This document shows positions 7,898 through 16,007 of a DNA stretch of 64,000 nt, one piece after another. The notes beneath the pieces were generated by a model that did no database searches, was not told the origin of the DNA, and saw nothing but the letters and a program-made list of their open reading frames with translations. The stretch is from Mycobacterium sp. BK086 (GTDB lineage Bacteria > Actinomycetota > Actinomycetes > Mycobacteriales > Mycobacteriaceae): NCBI GenBank assembly GCA_004362315.1, contig SNWL01000003.1, positions 1,364,001-1,428,000 on the forward strand, written 5' to 3'. The position numbers were made by a program, and so were the translations under genes. The first letter of the stretch is position 1, and each line of letters begins with the position of its first letter.

Positions 7898-8499
7898 TCG
7901 ATACCGGCCAGCTGCTTGAGGAACGCCACCGCGTCAGCCGCCACAGCCTTCCTGGTGGCCTCGTCGGTATCGTCGGCCAGGACTTCCTCACCGAGGCCCA
8001 GAACGCGGGCCGTGGCGCCGAGGACGGCCAGCGACGTCGCGGCGGCGGCCATCGCCGGATCCTGGGGAACGTAGTTCTGGCCGCGCCAGTTCAGCACCGT
8101 GCCGTCGGCCTGAGCGAAACAGGCCGGACCGATCTCGATGATGTCGCCCAGGTGGTTCGGGTACGCCGAGCGGATCAGCTGATCACCGTGCTCGGCGCGC
8201 CGCAGGTACACCATGGTGGAGATGCCGAACTGCTGGCCGATGTTCGCCAAGGCGTCGGCCTCGTTGAAGTAGCGTTCGCCGTGGCTGAGGATCTCGTGGT
8301 TGCCGGCGTTCTCGGCATGCCAGCGGAACGGCTGAAAGTCGTTGAGGTAGTGGGCGTAAGCCTCGTCGCCCTCATCCTCGGTGAGCGCATTCCGTTCATC
8401 GAACTCCGCGCGCGTCACCGGCTGGTCCTCGATCAAGTCGACGTACACGACAGCGTGGTCGTCGTCTTTGGCGTCGTCCAGGGTGGTGTCCATGTCCAT
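7894..8499 (-). CDS. DUF1508/YegP-like domain phage protein
   Basis: 201 aa starting MDMDTTLDDAKDDD. Residues about 50-90 (FQPFRWHAENAGNHEILSHG, then ERYFNEADALANIGQQFG) resemble the YegP/DUF1508 repeat, in which a W-rich strand pair is followed by an E-x-Y motif. The C-terminal part is an Ala-rich helix pair (AMAAAATSLAVLGATARVLG). Function unknown. A 45-nt gap separates it from the next upstream gene. Confidence 0.55.
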   Translation of the reverse strand: MDMDTTLDDAKDDDHAVVYVDLIEDQPVTRAEFDERNALTEDEGDEAYAHYLNDFQPFRWHAENAGNHEILSHGERYFNEADALANIGQQFGISTMVYLRRAEHGDQLIRSAYPNHLGDIIEIGPACFAQADGTVLNWRGQNYVPQDPAMAAAATSLAVLGATARVLGLGEEVLADDTDEATRKAVAADAVAFLKQLAGIE

Positions 8500-8544
8500 G
8501 TGTCTCTTTCTGTGTCAGGTGATTACGAACGGTCCACGACCAGC

Positions 8545-8667
8545 TCAGCGCCGCTTCTGAAGACGAGCCCGCGCCCAGACGATGCCGACAGCGATCGGGA
8601 AGGCCGCGAGACCCGCCACGATCGCTTCAGCGACGACGACCGCAACGAAATGCAGGGTGTCGGGCAT
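8545..8667 (-). CDS. Small single-pass membrane protein (40 aa)
   Basis: A 40-codon frame, MPDTLHFVAVVVAEAIVAGL followed by AAFPIAVGIVWARARLQKRR, with one hydrophobic segment and a positive C-terminal tail. The ATG shares a base with the upstream stop (TGATG). It is below usual gene-calling cut-offs. Possibly a small phage membrane effector; no homologue recognised. Confidence 0.55.
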   Translation of the reverse strand: MPDTLHFVAVVVAEAIVAGLAAFPIAVGIVWARARLQKRR

Positions 8668-9074
8668 CAGTCGGCGACCATCCGCTGCTGCTCGGCCTGC
8701 TCGCGCTGCCGGCGGATCTCGTAATCACCGGGGGCAATGCCCATGTAGCCGTGCTCCGGATGCGCCAGGTAGGCCTCAGAGCCCTCAGGGACGGACAGGG
8801 TGGCCACCCGAAGGTCCCGCGTCGAGGCGGGCTGCACATCGCAGTACACCGGCCCGTCAGCGGCATAGATGGCATGGGTGTTGCCACCCGATTCGCCGCG
8901 CACCACCGGCGTGCCCGCAGCCGGGACCGCGGTCTGCGCCCTCACCGCGGCGGGCCGCACCAGCACGTCACCCTGACGCTGCATCCCTGACTTCACCGGG
9001 ATATCCAGATCGAAGTCCTGATCGGTGACCACATGCACACCGGTGGCCTCGATCAGCTGAGTCGTTGTTGCCAT
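8667..9074 (-). CDS. Hypothetical phage protein (135 aa)
   Basis: Start chosen at MATTTQLIEATGVHVVTDQD because a good ribosome-binding site (AAGGGAGAG) lies about 7 nt upstream; the longer frame has no such site. The protein is beta-rich (GDVLVRPAAVRAQTAVPAAG, VATLSVPEGSEAYL) and ends in a Gln/Arg helix. No family recognised. Confidence 0.6.
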   Translation of the reverse strand: MATTTQLIEATGVHVVTDQDFDLDIPVKSGMQRQGDVLVRPAAVRAQTAVPAAGTPVVRGESGGNTHAIYAADGPVYCDVQPASTRDLRVATLSVPEGSEAYLAHPEHGYMGIAPGDYEIRRQREQAEQQRMVAD

Positions 9075-9106
9075 ATCGATTCTCTCCCTTACTGTTTTCG
9101 ACCCGG

Positions 9107-10192
9107 CTAGGTTGCGCGGGCCAGTTCCTTGTATTCCGACACCGGGACGTCGAACGTCCAGGCGGCAGCTTCCAGCGCGGTCTTGCAATCCGTGGGGATC
9201 GTCAAACCGAAGGTGTGGCGGGTTCCATCCCGCTCAACGGTGGCGTTCGTCGCGACCAGGGCACGAACGGGTAGATCGAGAACCTTGCTTGGGATGTCGT
9301 ACAGCTCCAGCACCTGGCCGGGGTTCGCCGGATCGTCGCAGGTGTCAACGTGTTTGAACCCTGACGTTGCGATGAACTCTGGCCAGCCCATCTTTTCGAT
9401 CGCACACCGCCGGATTTCGGTGTTGTCGTTCGCCATGATCTTGTCGGCACCCCAGTTGGTTTCGATCAGATCAGCCGGAACGCGCGTGCCATGCCACGCG
9501 TGATAGCTGTAGCCGTCCGCGAACAGCAGGGCAGGCCCGGTCGCGCTGTGCAGACGGCCCTGCTGGTCGCGCGACAGCACCGTGGGCCGATCGGTCAAGA
9601 CCGCTGCGCCCTTCATCGGCCACCACCACCCGAGCTGTCGGCACGCCTCTGCTAGAGCGTCAAGCTGCGGCGAATTCTCCAGCCCCGCAAGGGGAAGCGC
9701 GCAGGTGTAGTACGCCAACCAGTACGCGTCCCACCACAGCGACAGCTCCATTCCGAGCTGATCCCAGAGCTGACCCCTGAGCTGATCCCCGAGCTGACCC
9801 CCGAGCTGACCCCCGAGCTGACCCCCGAGCTGATCCCCGAGCTGACCCCTGAGCTGACCCCTGAGCTGACCCCTGAGCTGATCCCCGAGCTGACCCCTGA
9901 GCTGATCCCCGAGCTGATCCCCGAGCTGATCCCCGAGCTGACCCCGCCCAAGTTCTTTGATGGCGGCAGCGGCGAAGACGCCCCCCATCGGGGAATCCAT
10001 CCACACGATGACGCGAGGTTCCTCGATACCGGCCGCGCGATACGCGGCCCGGACGGCGGCCTCGGCCGCCGTCCGGGCGCAGCGCTCCGTGGAGAGTCCG
10101 AGTTCGAACCAGTCGGCCCCGACGCGCTGGACTTCCGCGACTTGGTCGGCGGTGAGCGGGGCGCCAAGTGAGACTTGAGGTTTCCCGGTCAC
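9107..10192 (-). CDS. DUF6745-like protein with a 16-fold GDQL/RGQL repeat
   Basis: 361 aa from GTG (GTGA overlap). Residues about 83-146 are tetrapeptide repeats of GDQL, RGQL and GGQL encoded by a 12-bp tandem array. After it come WWDAYWLAYYTCAL, RLHSATGPALLFADGYSYHA and WHGTRVPADLI, which I associate with the DUF6745 domain of actinobacteria. The final part (VERDGTRHTFGLTIPTDCKT and AAWTFDV) is a separate small domain. The repeat is a multiple of three, so copy-number change would not break the frame. Function unknown. Confidence 0.65.
   Translation of the reverse strand: MTGKPQVSLGAPLTADQVAEVQRVGADWFELGLSTERCARTAAEAAVRAAYRAAGIEEPRVIVWMDSPMGGVFAAAAIKELGRGQLGDQLGDQLGDQLRGQLGDQLRGQLRGQLRGQLGDQLGGQLGGQLGGQLGDQLRGQLWDQLGMELSLWWDAYWLAYYTCALPLAGLENSPQLDALAEACRQLGWWWPMKGAAVLTDRPTVLSRDQQGRLHSATGPALLFADGYSYHAWHGTRVPADLIETNWGADKIMANDNTEIRRCAIEKMGWPEFIATSGFKHVDTCDDPANPGQVLELYDIPSKVLDLPVRALVATNATVERDGTRHTFGLTIPTDCKTALEAAAWTFDVPVSEYKELARAT
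9755..9946 (-). repeat. 12-bp tandem repeat array, 16 units
   Basis: Sixteen near-identical 12-bp units (plus strand GAGCTGAYCCCN) run without interruption for 192 bp inside the DUF6745-like gene. Variation is confined to one C/T and the last base, which gives GDQL, RGQL or GGQL on the minus strand. All three minus-strand frames stay open through it. Slippage-prone, so copy number may vary between isolates or be mis-assembled. Confidence 0.95.
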
Positions 10193-10476
10193 AGTGCCAC
10201 CACCTGGAAGCCCGAGAGGTACAAACCGGCCATCGACTCCAGTGCTGCGACAGCACCGCCGCGGTCCAGGACGGTGAATCCGCCCTCACCGGTGTCGACA
10301 TCGGAGGGCGTGGCGTCACGCGCGACCATCACGGTCCAGAAGCCGAGCGGCTTGCTCTCGACCGCGAACGCGATGCCGATACCTGCGAACTTCAGCTCGA
10401 CGACACGCTCCCCATCGGCGGTGACACCAGGGATCAGGTCGTACGGACGTTTGGCGACTAGACTTGCCACTGACAT
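10189..10476 (-). CDS. Hypothetical phage protein (95 aa)
   Basis: ATG preceded by AGGAAGG at good distance. Reads MSVASLVAKRPYDLIPGVTA, then beta-rich DGERVVELKFAGIGIAFAVE and a C-terminal LESMAGLYLSGFQVVAL. No motif recognised. The stop overlaps the next gene's GTG. Confidence 0.6.
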   Translation of the reverse strand: MSVASLVAKRPYDLIPGVTADGERVVELKFAGIGIAFAVESKPLGFWTVMVARDATPSDVDTGEGGFTVLDRGGAVAALESMAGLYLSGFQVVAL

Positions 10477-10546
10477 CGGGATTCCTTCCTAGTTGTGTAT
10501 TCCGTTGTCGAACTGGTCCGTCGCTCATGCCCGAGCGGCGGACCGT

Positions 10547-11128
10547 CTACTTGCGGGAGATGTTGAAGCTGCCCAACAGATTCCAGGCGTAGCCCCGGTA
10601 GATCTCACGGCCGTCGTCGTCGAGGAACTCGTCAAAGAAGCCCTCACCAGACGCGGTAGGCCCCAGCTTGGGCACCAATGCGGTGCGCGCGAACTCGTCC
10701 GCCAGGACACGGGCGATGTCGTCAATCAGGTTGGGGCGCCCCGGGTCCGGTGCCTGGTTGGGGGGTGACACCGGACCCGGGGCAACATCCGCGCAGACCT
10801 CCCGGCACTCCGCGGACGATTCAGAAGACGAACGTCCCGGGCCCACGCTGATGCCGTCAGCGGTGTCGGGCCCGGGACAGCCCGCTGCAACCTGCTCGTG
10901 AGCGGGAGCGGACGATCCAGGGGGCGGGGCAAGCCATTCGGCAGGCCCGGTGCCGTGCCACGGCTCAAGGACCTCGGCGCGCTCCTCGGCCGCCGCCAAC
11001 CGGTCGGCGCCGCCCATCGTCAGGAACGACTTCGCCCGGGCATCCAGCGGCCAGAACAGCTCCACGAGCGAGTCAGCCATGCGGCCCAGAAGCTCGACGG
11101 CGGCGTCGAACACCCGACGCGCGGTCAC
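10547..11128 (-). CDS. Hypothetical phage protein with Pro/Ser-rich centre (193 aa)
   Basis: GTG start within the upstream stop (GTGA). The N-terminal helix VFDAAVELLGRMADSLVELF, a low-complexity Pro/Gly/Ser middle (residues 65-130) and a folded end (LADEFARTALVPKLGPTASG, FFDEFLDDDGREIYRGYAW) suggest two small domains joined by a linker. No family recognised. A 70-nt gap follows before the next gene. Confidence 0.55.
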   Translation of the reverse strand: MTARRVFDAAVELLGRMADSLVELFWPLDARAKSFLTMGGADRLAAAEERAEVLEPWHGTGPAEWLAPPPGSSAPAHEQVAAGCPGPDTADGISVGPGRSSSESSAECREVCADVAPGPVSPPNQAPDPGRPNLIDDIARVLADEFARTALVPKLGPTASGEGFFDEFLDDDGREIYRGYAWNLLGSFNISRK

Positions 11129-11298
11129 CAGCGGTTCCCGTCGACGTCCGCAGCCGACACTCCGACCGGCACCCGCGGCGCAGCATCCAGCTCGGCCTGG
11201 ACACGCTCAGCGAAACGCCGATCCTCCCGGACCCACCAGCCCTTCGCCGCCCAACTGAAGCCGAACGCCGCAGTCAAAGCGAACAACTGGACCGTCAT
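11125..11298 (-). CDS. Small membrane-anchored phage protein (57 aa)
   Basis: Start set at MTVQLFALTAAFGFSWAAKG because its ATG overlaps the upstream stop by 4 nt (ATGA); a longer frame exists but lies entirely over the upstream gene. One hydrophobic N-terminal segment, then a charged tail (VREDRRFAERVQAELDA). Function unknown. Confidence 0.6.
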   Translation of the reverse strand: MTVQLFALTAAFGFSWAAKGWWVREDRRFAERVQAELDAAPRVPVGVSAADVDGNRW

Positions 11299-11591
11299 GA
11301 CGCCGACCTCAACCGCCGACGCGACCCCTCCGACAACCCCTCCCAGAACGTCAGATCTTCGGAGTCGACCAGCGGGGCCGCGGGGACCTCGGCCGGCGTT
11401 GTCGGCTCCGCGTTGCGCCACCGGCGTGTCAGGTTCTCGACGTCCTCGTCGGTCATCCGCCACGAACGGCCAACCTTGAACCCGGTCAGCTCGCCGCTGT
11501 TGAGACGCCGACGCAGCCACCGAACACTGTCGGTCCATTCCGGCGGAAGATGAGCCGCCGCAACCTCTTCGAGCGAATGGGAGCGCTTCAT
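11295..11591 (-). CDS. Excisionase/MerR-type helix-turn-helix protein
   Basis: 98 aa. SVRWLRRRLNSGELTGFKVG followed by RSWRMTDEDVENLTRRW is the compact winged HTH typical of excisionase-family (Xis-like) proteins. Given the tyrosine integrase at 17110, this is a candidate recombination directionality factor, but early phage regulators share the fold, so the role is an inference. Confidence 0.65.
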   Translation of the reverse strand: MKRSHSLEEVAAAHLPPEWTDSVRWLRRRLNSGELTGFKVGRSWRMTDEDVENLTRRWRNAEPTTPAEVPAAPLVDSEDLTFWEGLSEGSRRRLRSAS

Positions 11592-11980
11592 ACCGTTCTC
11601 ACCACCCGGACGTGAATGTCCTGCGTTGCCGGGTCAGTGGTTACTTCGTAGACGCCTGGGCAAGGACTGCCGGGATCGGAGAGTAGATTGCCCCGCCACG
11701 ACAACGGCTTTTCTTGAGCGGGGTCGGGGTGCCACACATGCTCAGTTCGGATGCTGTTGTCGATCCAGGCACCGGTCTTGACTTTTCGGCCATCAGAGTA
11801 GGTACCGCGGTCCCCGAATTCGGCAGCGAGGCCGTTGATCTCAGCCACGATGTCGGCTATCGCGCCGCACTCATCTTCGTGGCCGTGGCAGGCGTCGGAT
11901 CCACCGATGGAGTCAATCGCCCAGTCCGTGCAGGAGTGTAGCCGCGCCGCAGCGTATTTCAGTGCGTCGTCCGCGCGCAT
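11588..11980 (-). CDS. Hypothetical phage protein (130 aa)
   Basis: ATG shares a base with the true stop of the antirepressor gene (TGATG). Reads MRADDALKYAAARLHSCTDW; clustered C/H residues (SDACHGHEDECG) and a beta-rich C-terminus (GVYEVTTDPATQDIHVRVV). No family recognised. Confidence 0.55.
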   Translation of the reverse strand: MRADDALKYAAARLHSCTDWAIDSIGGSDACHGHEDECGAIADIVAEINGLAAEFGDRGTYSDGRKVKTGAWIDNSIRTEHVWHPDPAQEKPLSWRGNLLSDPGSPCPGVYEVTTDPATQDIHVRVVRTV

Positions 11981-12839
11981 CAGGCGGCCACCTCGCGGGC
12001 GATCAAGCGCGCGACCGCTTCAGCACCGTGCGGGGTGATCTTCAGGGTGTGCATGACCTCACCCTTGAATCGGGGTGCTTCGTGCGTCTCGATCGGCTTG
12101 AAGTACGAACGTTTGTGCGCGTAGGCCGAGTAGCGTCGGCGGATTTCGACGCAGCCCTTCGATTCCGAGTAGCGACGCTCCGTTTCGACGTAGATCCATC
12201 CCTTGTCGATAAGGAGGTCCCGCAGCCACTCTTCACCAACGTTGTTGTTCGCGGCGACGGTGCGGACTTTGAGGCAGTCGGTGTCGGCGACGTAGACCTC
12301 GAAGTAATTGACCTTGGGGCGTCGAGCGCGATCTTGTCCGCCTGCTGCTGGTTTTCCATGGCGAGCCGCTCGGTTCGGGTCCGGAGGATCTGGAAGGCCT
12401 CGAATAGCTTCTCGTCCTCGGTGAGTTCCCGGACGGGTGAGACCTGCTCGGCGTCGAGGAGGTAGTCACGGGTCTGGCGTGCGACCGGAGAGTCACGGAG
12501 CACCATCCCCAGCCGCAGGACGGCGCGCCGAGGGTACAGCCCGATTGATCCTGCGTTACGCGGCATCCCCAACTCGTCGGGAGTCAGTGACAACTTGTCA
12601 CTGACTTCGAGCCTGCCGAGCACCTGATAGCCGTCATCGTCGAGCTCGTCGCGATTCCGCTTCACCGCTTGCCGAATCGCTTCGACAGACGTCTCGTAAA
12701 ACTCGGCAACCATCTCCGTGGTCGCGTGCATGTCGTCGGGCAGGCATCGAAGAACACCCACCTTGTCGAGCACGTCGGTGCGGCCAGCGAGCGCGTCGCG
12801 CTCTGCGCGGGCATCCGGAAGTGTCAGGTCTGCGGACAT
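11980..12839 (-). pseudogene. Phage antirepressor with KilAC (ANT) domain, frameshifted
   Basis: From ATG at 12839 (MSADLTLPDARAERD) the N-terminal part is a phage regulatory domain (YETSVEAIRQAVKRNRDELD, PRRAVLRLGMVL). Near 12314-12319 the frame breaks. The next frame continues KVNYFEVYVADTDCLKVRTV, GEEWLRDLLIDKGWIYVE, RYSAYAHKRSYF and HEAPRFKGEVMHTLKITPHG, a complete ANT domain, and stops at 11980 exactly at the next gene's ATG. One base (probably an A in CCAAAGG) is missing. An intact protein would be 286 aa. Either a true mutation that disables antirepression or a sequencing indel. Confidence 0.8.
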
Positions 12840-13123
12840 CAGGCAACCGACTTCCCGCGCCGCGGTGGTGTGGCCGGCTGCACCGGGGGGCGCAGCGGCC
12901 CGTGCCACACGTTCAGTGGCTCAATCCCGAGCGCCTTGGCCCACGCGATCAGCAACCGGTCGCTGGCCTTTTTGTTGCCGTTCTCGACGTTGGAGATTCC
13001 TGCGTCAGTGATTTCCACACCCAGTTCGGCGATCCGGTCGGCCAACTGCACCTGACTCAGGCCGAGGCCTATCCGAACATCTTTGATCCGAACCATCGGT
13101 CCTAGCGGTTCTATCGCTGGCAT
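12839..13123 (-). CDS. Cro-like XRE-family regulator
   Basis: 94 aa starting MPAIEPLGPMVRIKDVRIGL. The HTH is LSQVQLADRIAELGVEITDA followed by GISNVENGNKKAS, a standard XRE fold. It is the first gene of the leftward early operon and faces the repressor gene across a short intergenic region, the position of Cro in temperate phages. The start is favoured because a -10 hexamer (TAGGGT) sits 7 nt before it, suggesting a leaderless transcript. Confidence 0.75.
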   Translation of the reverse strand: MPAIEPLGPMVRIKDVRIGLGLSQVQLADRIAELGVEITDAGISNVENGNKKASDRLLIAWAKALGIEPLNVWHGPLRPPVQPATPPRRGKSVA

Positions 13124-13126
13124 AGC

Positions 13127-13297
13127 GACAACCCTAGACAACCATCGCTCGAATCGCAATACAATCGCCGATTTAGTTTCTGAGGTGCAAAACGACAAGT
13201 GTGTAACTATCGAAACCGTCGCTGAGCTGGCGCTAGACTTGTCATGACTTCACTGGACCTGTCGCGGTGGTGGCTGGAAGGCTTCACGACATGACAA
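13127..13297. promoter_or_regulatory. Immunity-region operator candidates (five TTGTC/GACAA copies)
   Basis: GACAA occurs on the plus strand at 13127, 13137, 13194 and 13293, and TTGTC at 13239. The last two are part of TTGTCATG (13239-13246) and its complement CATGACAA (13290-13297). Five copies of one pentamer within 171 bp between divergent cro- and repressor-like genes is far above chance (about 0.3 expected in equal-composition DNA) and suggests binding sites for either regulator. Confidence 0.45.
13131..13159 (-). promoter_or_regulatory. Leftward early promoter (Cro operon)
   Basis: On the minus strand TTGCGA (13159-13154) and TAGGGT (13136-13131) are separated by 17 nt, and the Cro-like ATG begins 7 nt after the -10. 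That geometry fits a sigma-70-type promoter giving a leaderless mRNA, common in mycobacteria. Two GACAA repeats flank the -10. Confidence 0.5.
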
Positions 13298-14295
13298 ATG
13301 AGACCCCTGCCCAGCGCCTGGGACGCCTAGTTCGTGCGCGCAGAAAGTCGCTGAGGCTGACCCAGGTTGATGTGCAGGAGCTAGGCGGCCCGTCGACCGC
13401 GACGCTCAGGCTCATCGAAGGTGGCAAACACTCCGACTTTCGGGACGGGACCGGAGCAGCCCTGGAGTCAGCACTTCAGTGGCTGACCGGGAGCATCGAC
13501 GAAGTCCTCCGAGGTGGGGATCCGACACCGACGCGGACATCGCACTACCGCGAGGACGCCGGGTTGATGGTGAAGGAGTCCGAGGCGCTAGCCTCCCTGC
13601 GCGCGGAGTGGGCGCCAACCGCCGGCGAGCGTCAACGCGTCGCGAGGGCCGATCGCTCAGAGCGGCTGGCCGCGTGGGTAAACCTTTCCTTTCGGGCCGA
13701 CGATGTCGATGCCGCGATACCTGCATTCGCCCCGGAGCCCGACGACGATCCGAGCGACATTGAGACGTACCTCGACGAGGTCGGCGGCCTGATCAACGCG
13801 GCCGAGGAATTGACGGACGCCGTCCACGAGGCGGTTCTGGAAGCTTTCGGCGGCGACGTCGCCCGACTGAGACAGATGAAGCGTGATGTTCGCCGTGCCA
13901 ACCTGGCGAAACAGGGCCTGCATGAGAACCAAGTGCTTCCGGGATTTGACGAAGACGATGATCCCCCGCAGCGCAGCCCCCGCCCGATGGTGATCCTGTC
14001 GCTGACGGGCCCGGACAAAGGGGGACTTCGCGTGGTCACCCACGAGGAGTCGAAATCCATTCCGCGCGAGACATACGAAATCGTCTGCGCCTTCGAACCG
14101 GGCGCGAGCGACGAAGCGGCGCTCGCCGCCGCTCGGACGATTCTGCGGTCTCGCGATCCCGATAAGGCCTACAGGCCGGACAACAGTCCCGTGGACGAAG
14201 CGCCGCCTCTGGAGTTCCGAGACGCCGCGCGCTCTACTCCGACCGGCTACCTCAAAGGCAAGAGCGATCAAGGCGAGCCCCCGGACGGAGCCTGA
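13291..14295 (+). CDS. XRE-family phage repressor (immunity candidate)
   Basis: 334 aa from MTNETPAQRLGRLVRARRKS, with GGAAGG upstream. HTH: LRLTQVDVQELGGPSTATLR. The remainder is unusually long and acidic for a repressor (PDDDPSDIETYLDEVGG, EDDDPPQR) and ends without a recognisable peptidase or oligomerisation domain. Position (divergent from Cro, first gene of the plus-strand lysogeny module) argues for the immunity repressor. An upstream GTG-containing frame adds 8 residues but lacks support. Confidence 0.65.
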   Translation: MTNETPAQRLGRLVRARRKSLRLTQVDVQELGGPSTATLRLIEGGKHSDFRDGTGAALESALQWLTGSIDEVLRGGDPTPTRTSHYREDAGLMVKESEALASLRAEWAPTAGERQRVARADRSERLAAWVNLSFRADDVDAAIPAFAPEPDDDPSDIETYLDEVGGLINAAEELTDAVHEAVLEAFGGDVARLRQMKRDVRRANLAKQGLHENQVLPGFDEDDDPPQRSPRPMVILSLTGPDKGGLRVVTHEESKSIPRETYEIVCAFEPGASDEAALAAARTILRSRDPDKAYRPDNSPVDEAPPLEFRDAARSTPTGYLKGKSDQGEPPDGA

Positions 14296-14366
14296 TTTGG
14301 CCAGATCGCGGGGCCGCCAGAGCCAAATCGGCCCATGGAACGAGCTGGGGATGAGGGAATAGACGG

Positions 14367-14789
14367 ATGTCGGGGAAATCGAAGCGCACGCCGCCGCCGA
14401 AGCCGAAGCCTGGCTCGGAGTCGGCGGAGAAGATTGCCATCACGAAGTGGCGATCCATCGTGTCGATGGTGAAGGCGGGGATCTTAGGCGTCTCGGTGCC
14501 CTTGTCCATCCTTGCGGTATGGCCGCTCGCGGCTGTCCTTGCAGGCAAGACGACAGCGGTCAACGTGACCGTTGCCATCACCCTCACCATTGCCCTGACC
14601 ATCACCAACGGCGTGACCGGAGCCTGGGGTTACCAGCAGAAGAAGAAGGCGCGGCACGCCAGGGCCCGGCTCAATGAACTGGAGCCGAGAATGGTGATAC
14701 TGGGAGAAGAGAATGAGAGTCTCCGCCGCCGCAACGAAGCCCTCGAACGACAAGTGCCCCTGACCAGGCAAAAGCCGGCCAAAGATTGA
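14367..14789 (+). CDS. Two-helix membrane protein with C-terminal coiled coil (lysogeny module)
   Basis: 140 aa: a basic Pro-rich N-terminus (KSKRTPPPKPKPGSES), two membrane helices (AGILGVSVPLSILAVWPLAA and VTVAITLTIALTITNGVT), then a coiled coil (ARLNELEPRMVILGEENESL, RRRNEALERQV). Genes between repressor and integrase are usually expressed in the lysogen. Membrane proteins there often act in superinfection exclusion, which is only an inference here. No family recognised. Confidence 0.6.
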   Translation: MSGKSKRTPPPKPKPGSESAEKIAITKWRSIVSMVKAGILGVSVPLSILAVWPLAAVLAGKTTAVNVTVAITLTIALTITNGVTGAWGYQQKKKARHARARLNELEPRMVILGEENESLRRRNEALERQVPLTRQKPAKD

Positions 14790-14879
14790 GGGCCGGGCAT
14801 AATATCACGGTCGTTACCGATTTACTGATTACAAACACGGGCATTTCGGGCATGATGGTCAGATGAAGAGAGGCAAACG

Positions 14880-15500
14880 ATGAGTACCGCAGTAGTGCTC
14901 TTCCTGGGCTTCTTGCTACCCCTGGCAGCAGGCTGGTTCGCGCTGCTGTGGGGACGGCCGGCAGTCGCTCGTGCTCGAGTGGAGTACGAGGCTCTCCGGA
15001 TTCGAGATCGCGTGATGGATGGCATCCTCTCCGGTGACATCAGCAAAGACGACCCCCGAGCTCAGGACGTGCTCAAGTACTGCGACTTCTTGGCGGATCA
15101 CTCGCGGGAGTTGTCGTTGTCGGTTGCATGCGCCGTGTGGACGGGGATGCGGGAGGCTGGTATCGATCCACACCAACGCGCACAGGAGAAGGCAGCATCG
15201 CGCGTTGGATCTTTCCTCGGAACTGAAGGTGGAAGGCGGCGATTGCAGGAAGCCGAGGCGGAACTCGACCACTCGATCGCCAGGTACTTCGTGCACGGCT
15301 CCACGCTCTGGTGGATCTTGTCACCAGCCCAGCGCGTTACGCGGTACCTGCGATCGCGCCAGTCGCCGTCGTTAGACGTACCCATCCCAGCTGACCCTCC
15401 GAAGCCGGGCGAGCTTGCGACTAAGGTGCGGGAGGCATCCCGAGGTCAGTCCTTCCCGCCCGCTCTCTGGACCGTTCACGGCCTGAAGACGGCTTCTTAG
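14880..15500 (+). CDS. Membrane-anchored lysogeny-module protein (206 aa)
   Basis: One N-terminal membrane helix (STAVVLFLGFLLPLAAGWFA) followed by a helical soluble part (EYEALRIRDRVMDGILSGDI, AEAELDHSIARYFVHGS) and a Pro-rich tail. AGAGAGGC lies upstream of the ATG. The partner gene 14367-14789 is also membrane bound; the pair may form a prophage-expressed exclusion or signalling module, but nothing in the sequence proves it. Confidence 0.6.
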   Translation: MSTAVVLFLGFLLPLAAGWFALLWGRPAVARARVEYEALRIRDRVMDGILSGDISKDDPRAQDVLKYCDFLADHSRELSLSVACAVWTGMREAGIDPHQRAQEKAASRVGSFLGTEGGRRRLQEAEAELDHSIARYFVHGSTLWWILSPAQRVTRYLRSRQSPSLDVPIPADPPKPGELATKVREASRGQSFPPALWTVHGLKTAS

Positions 15501-15563
15501 TTACAATGGTGTAGTTCCTGGTCAGACCCATTTGTGTCGGACTGACCGCCTAGCGTCCGCTCC

Positions 15564-16007
15564 ATGACAGCTGAGGCGAGATGGCATCCATGGCGGATCC
15601 TGCGCAACGACCACGCTGAGGTCGACGTCTCCTGCCGCTACCAACTCCCCGAGCATCTGATGGGCATGCAGCACGGTGCCCGGATCTGGTTGTGCTCGAC
15701 ACTGACCCAGGCTGAGCGCAGGTGCACGCTCACGCACGAATTGGTGCACCGCGAGCGCGGACCCGTACCAACCGACCCGGCAGCGGCCGCACGCGAGGAA
15801 CAGATCGTCGACGAAATCACCGCGCGCCGGCTCATCGCCTTACCGGCACTCGTTGCCGGGCTGCGGTGGACACGGAACCCGATCGAGCTCGCCGAGCAGC
15901 TGTGGGTTGATGAACCCACACTGCGGACCCGCATGGACACCCTGGACCCGGTCGAAGTCGCCGAGATCGAGCACCACCTGGACGGAGACTGGCTATGGAT
16001 CCCCTGA
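15564..16007 (+). CDS. ImmA/IrrE-family metallopeptidase
   Basis: 147 aa with HELVH (58-62) and a downstream helix QIVDEITARRL (E84), the zinc-binding pattern of ImmA-type peptidases that cleave repressors. Preceding strand RIWLCSTLTQAERRCTL also fits. In ICEBs1 and many phages such an enzyme inactivates the immunity repressor, and the repressor at 13291 is the obvious candidate substrate. It overlaps the DUF3263 gene by 13 nt. Confidence 0.8.
   Translation: MTAEARWHPWRILRNDHAEVDVSCRYQLPEHLMGMQHGARIWLCSTLTQAERRCTLTHELVHRERGPVPTDPAAAAREEQIVDEITARRLIALPALVAGLRWTRNPIELAEQLWVDEPTLRTRMDTLDPVEVAEIEHHLDGDWLWIP

Noticed and set aside
9755..9946. CRISPR-like array
   Set aside because: Units are contiguous with no spacers and are in a coding frame.
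9652..10319. Two further minus-strand frames through the 12-bp array (SSGV and GSAR repeats)
   Set aside because: They are open only because the repeat has a period divisible by three; the frame with GDQL repeats has recognisable flanking domains and coupled ends.
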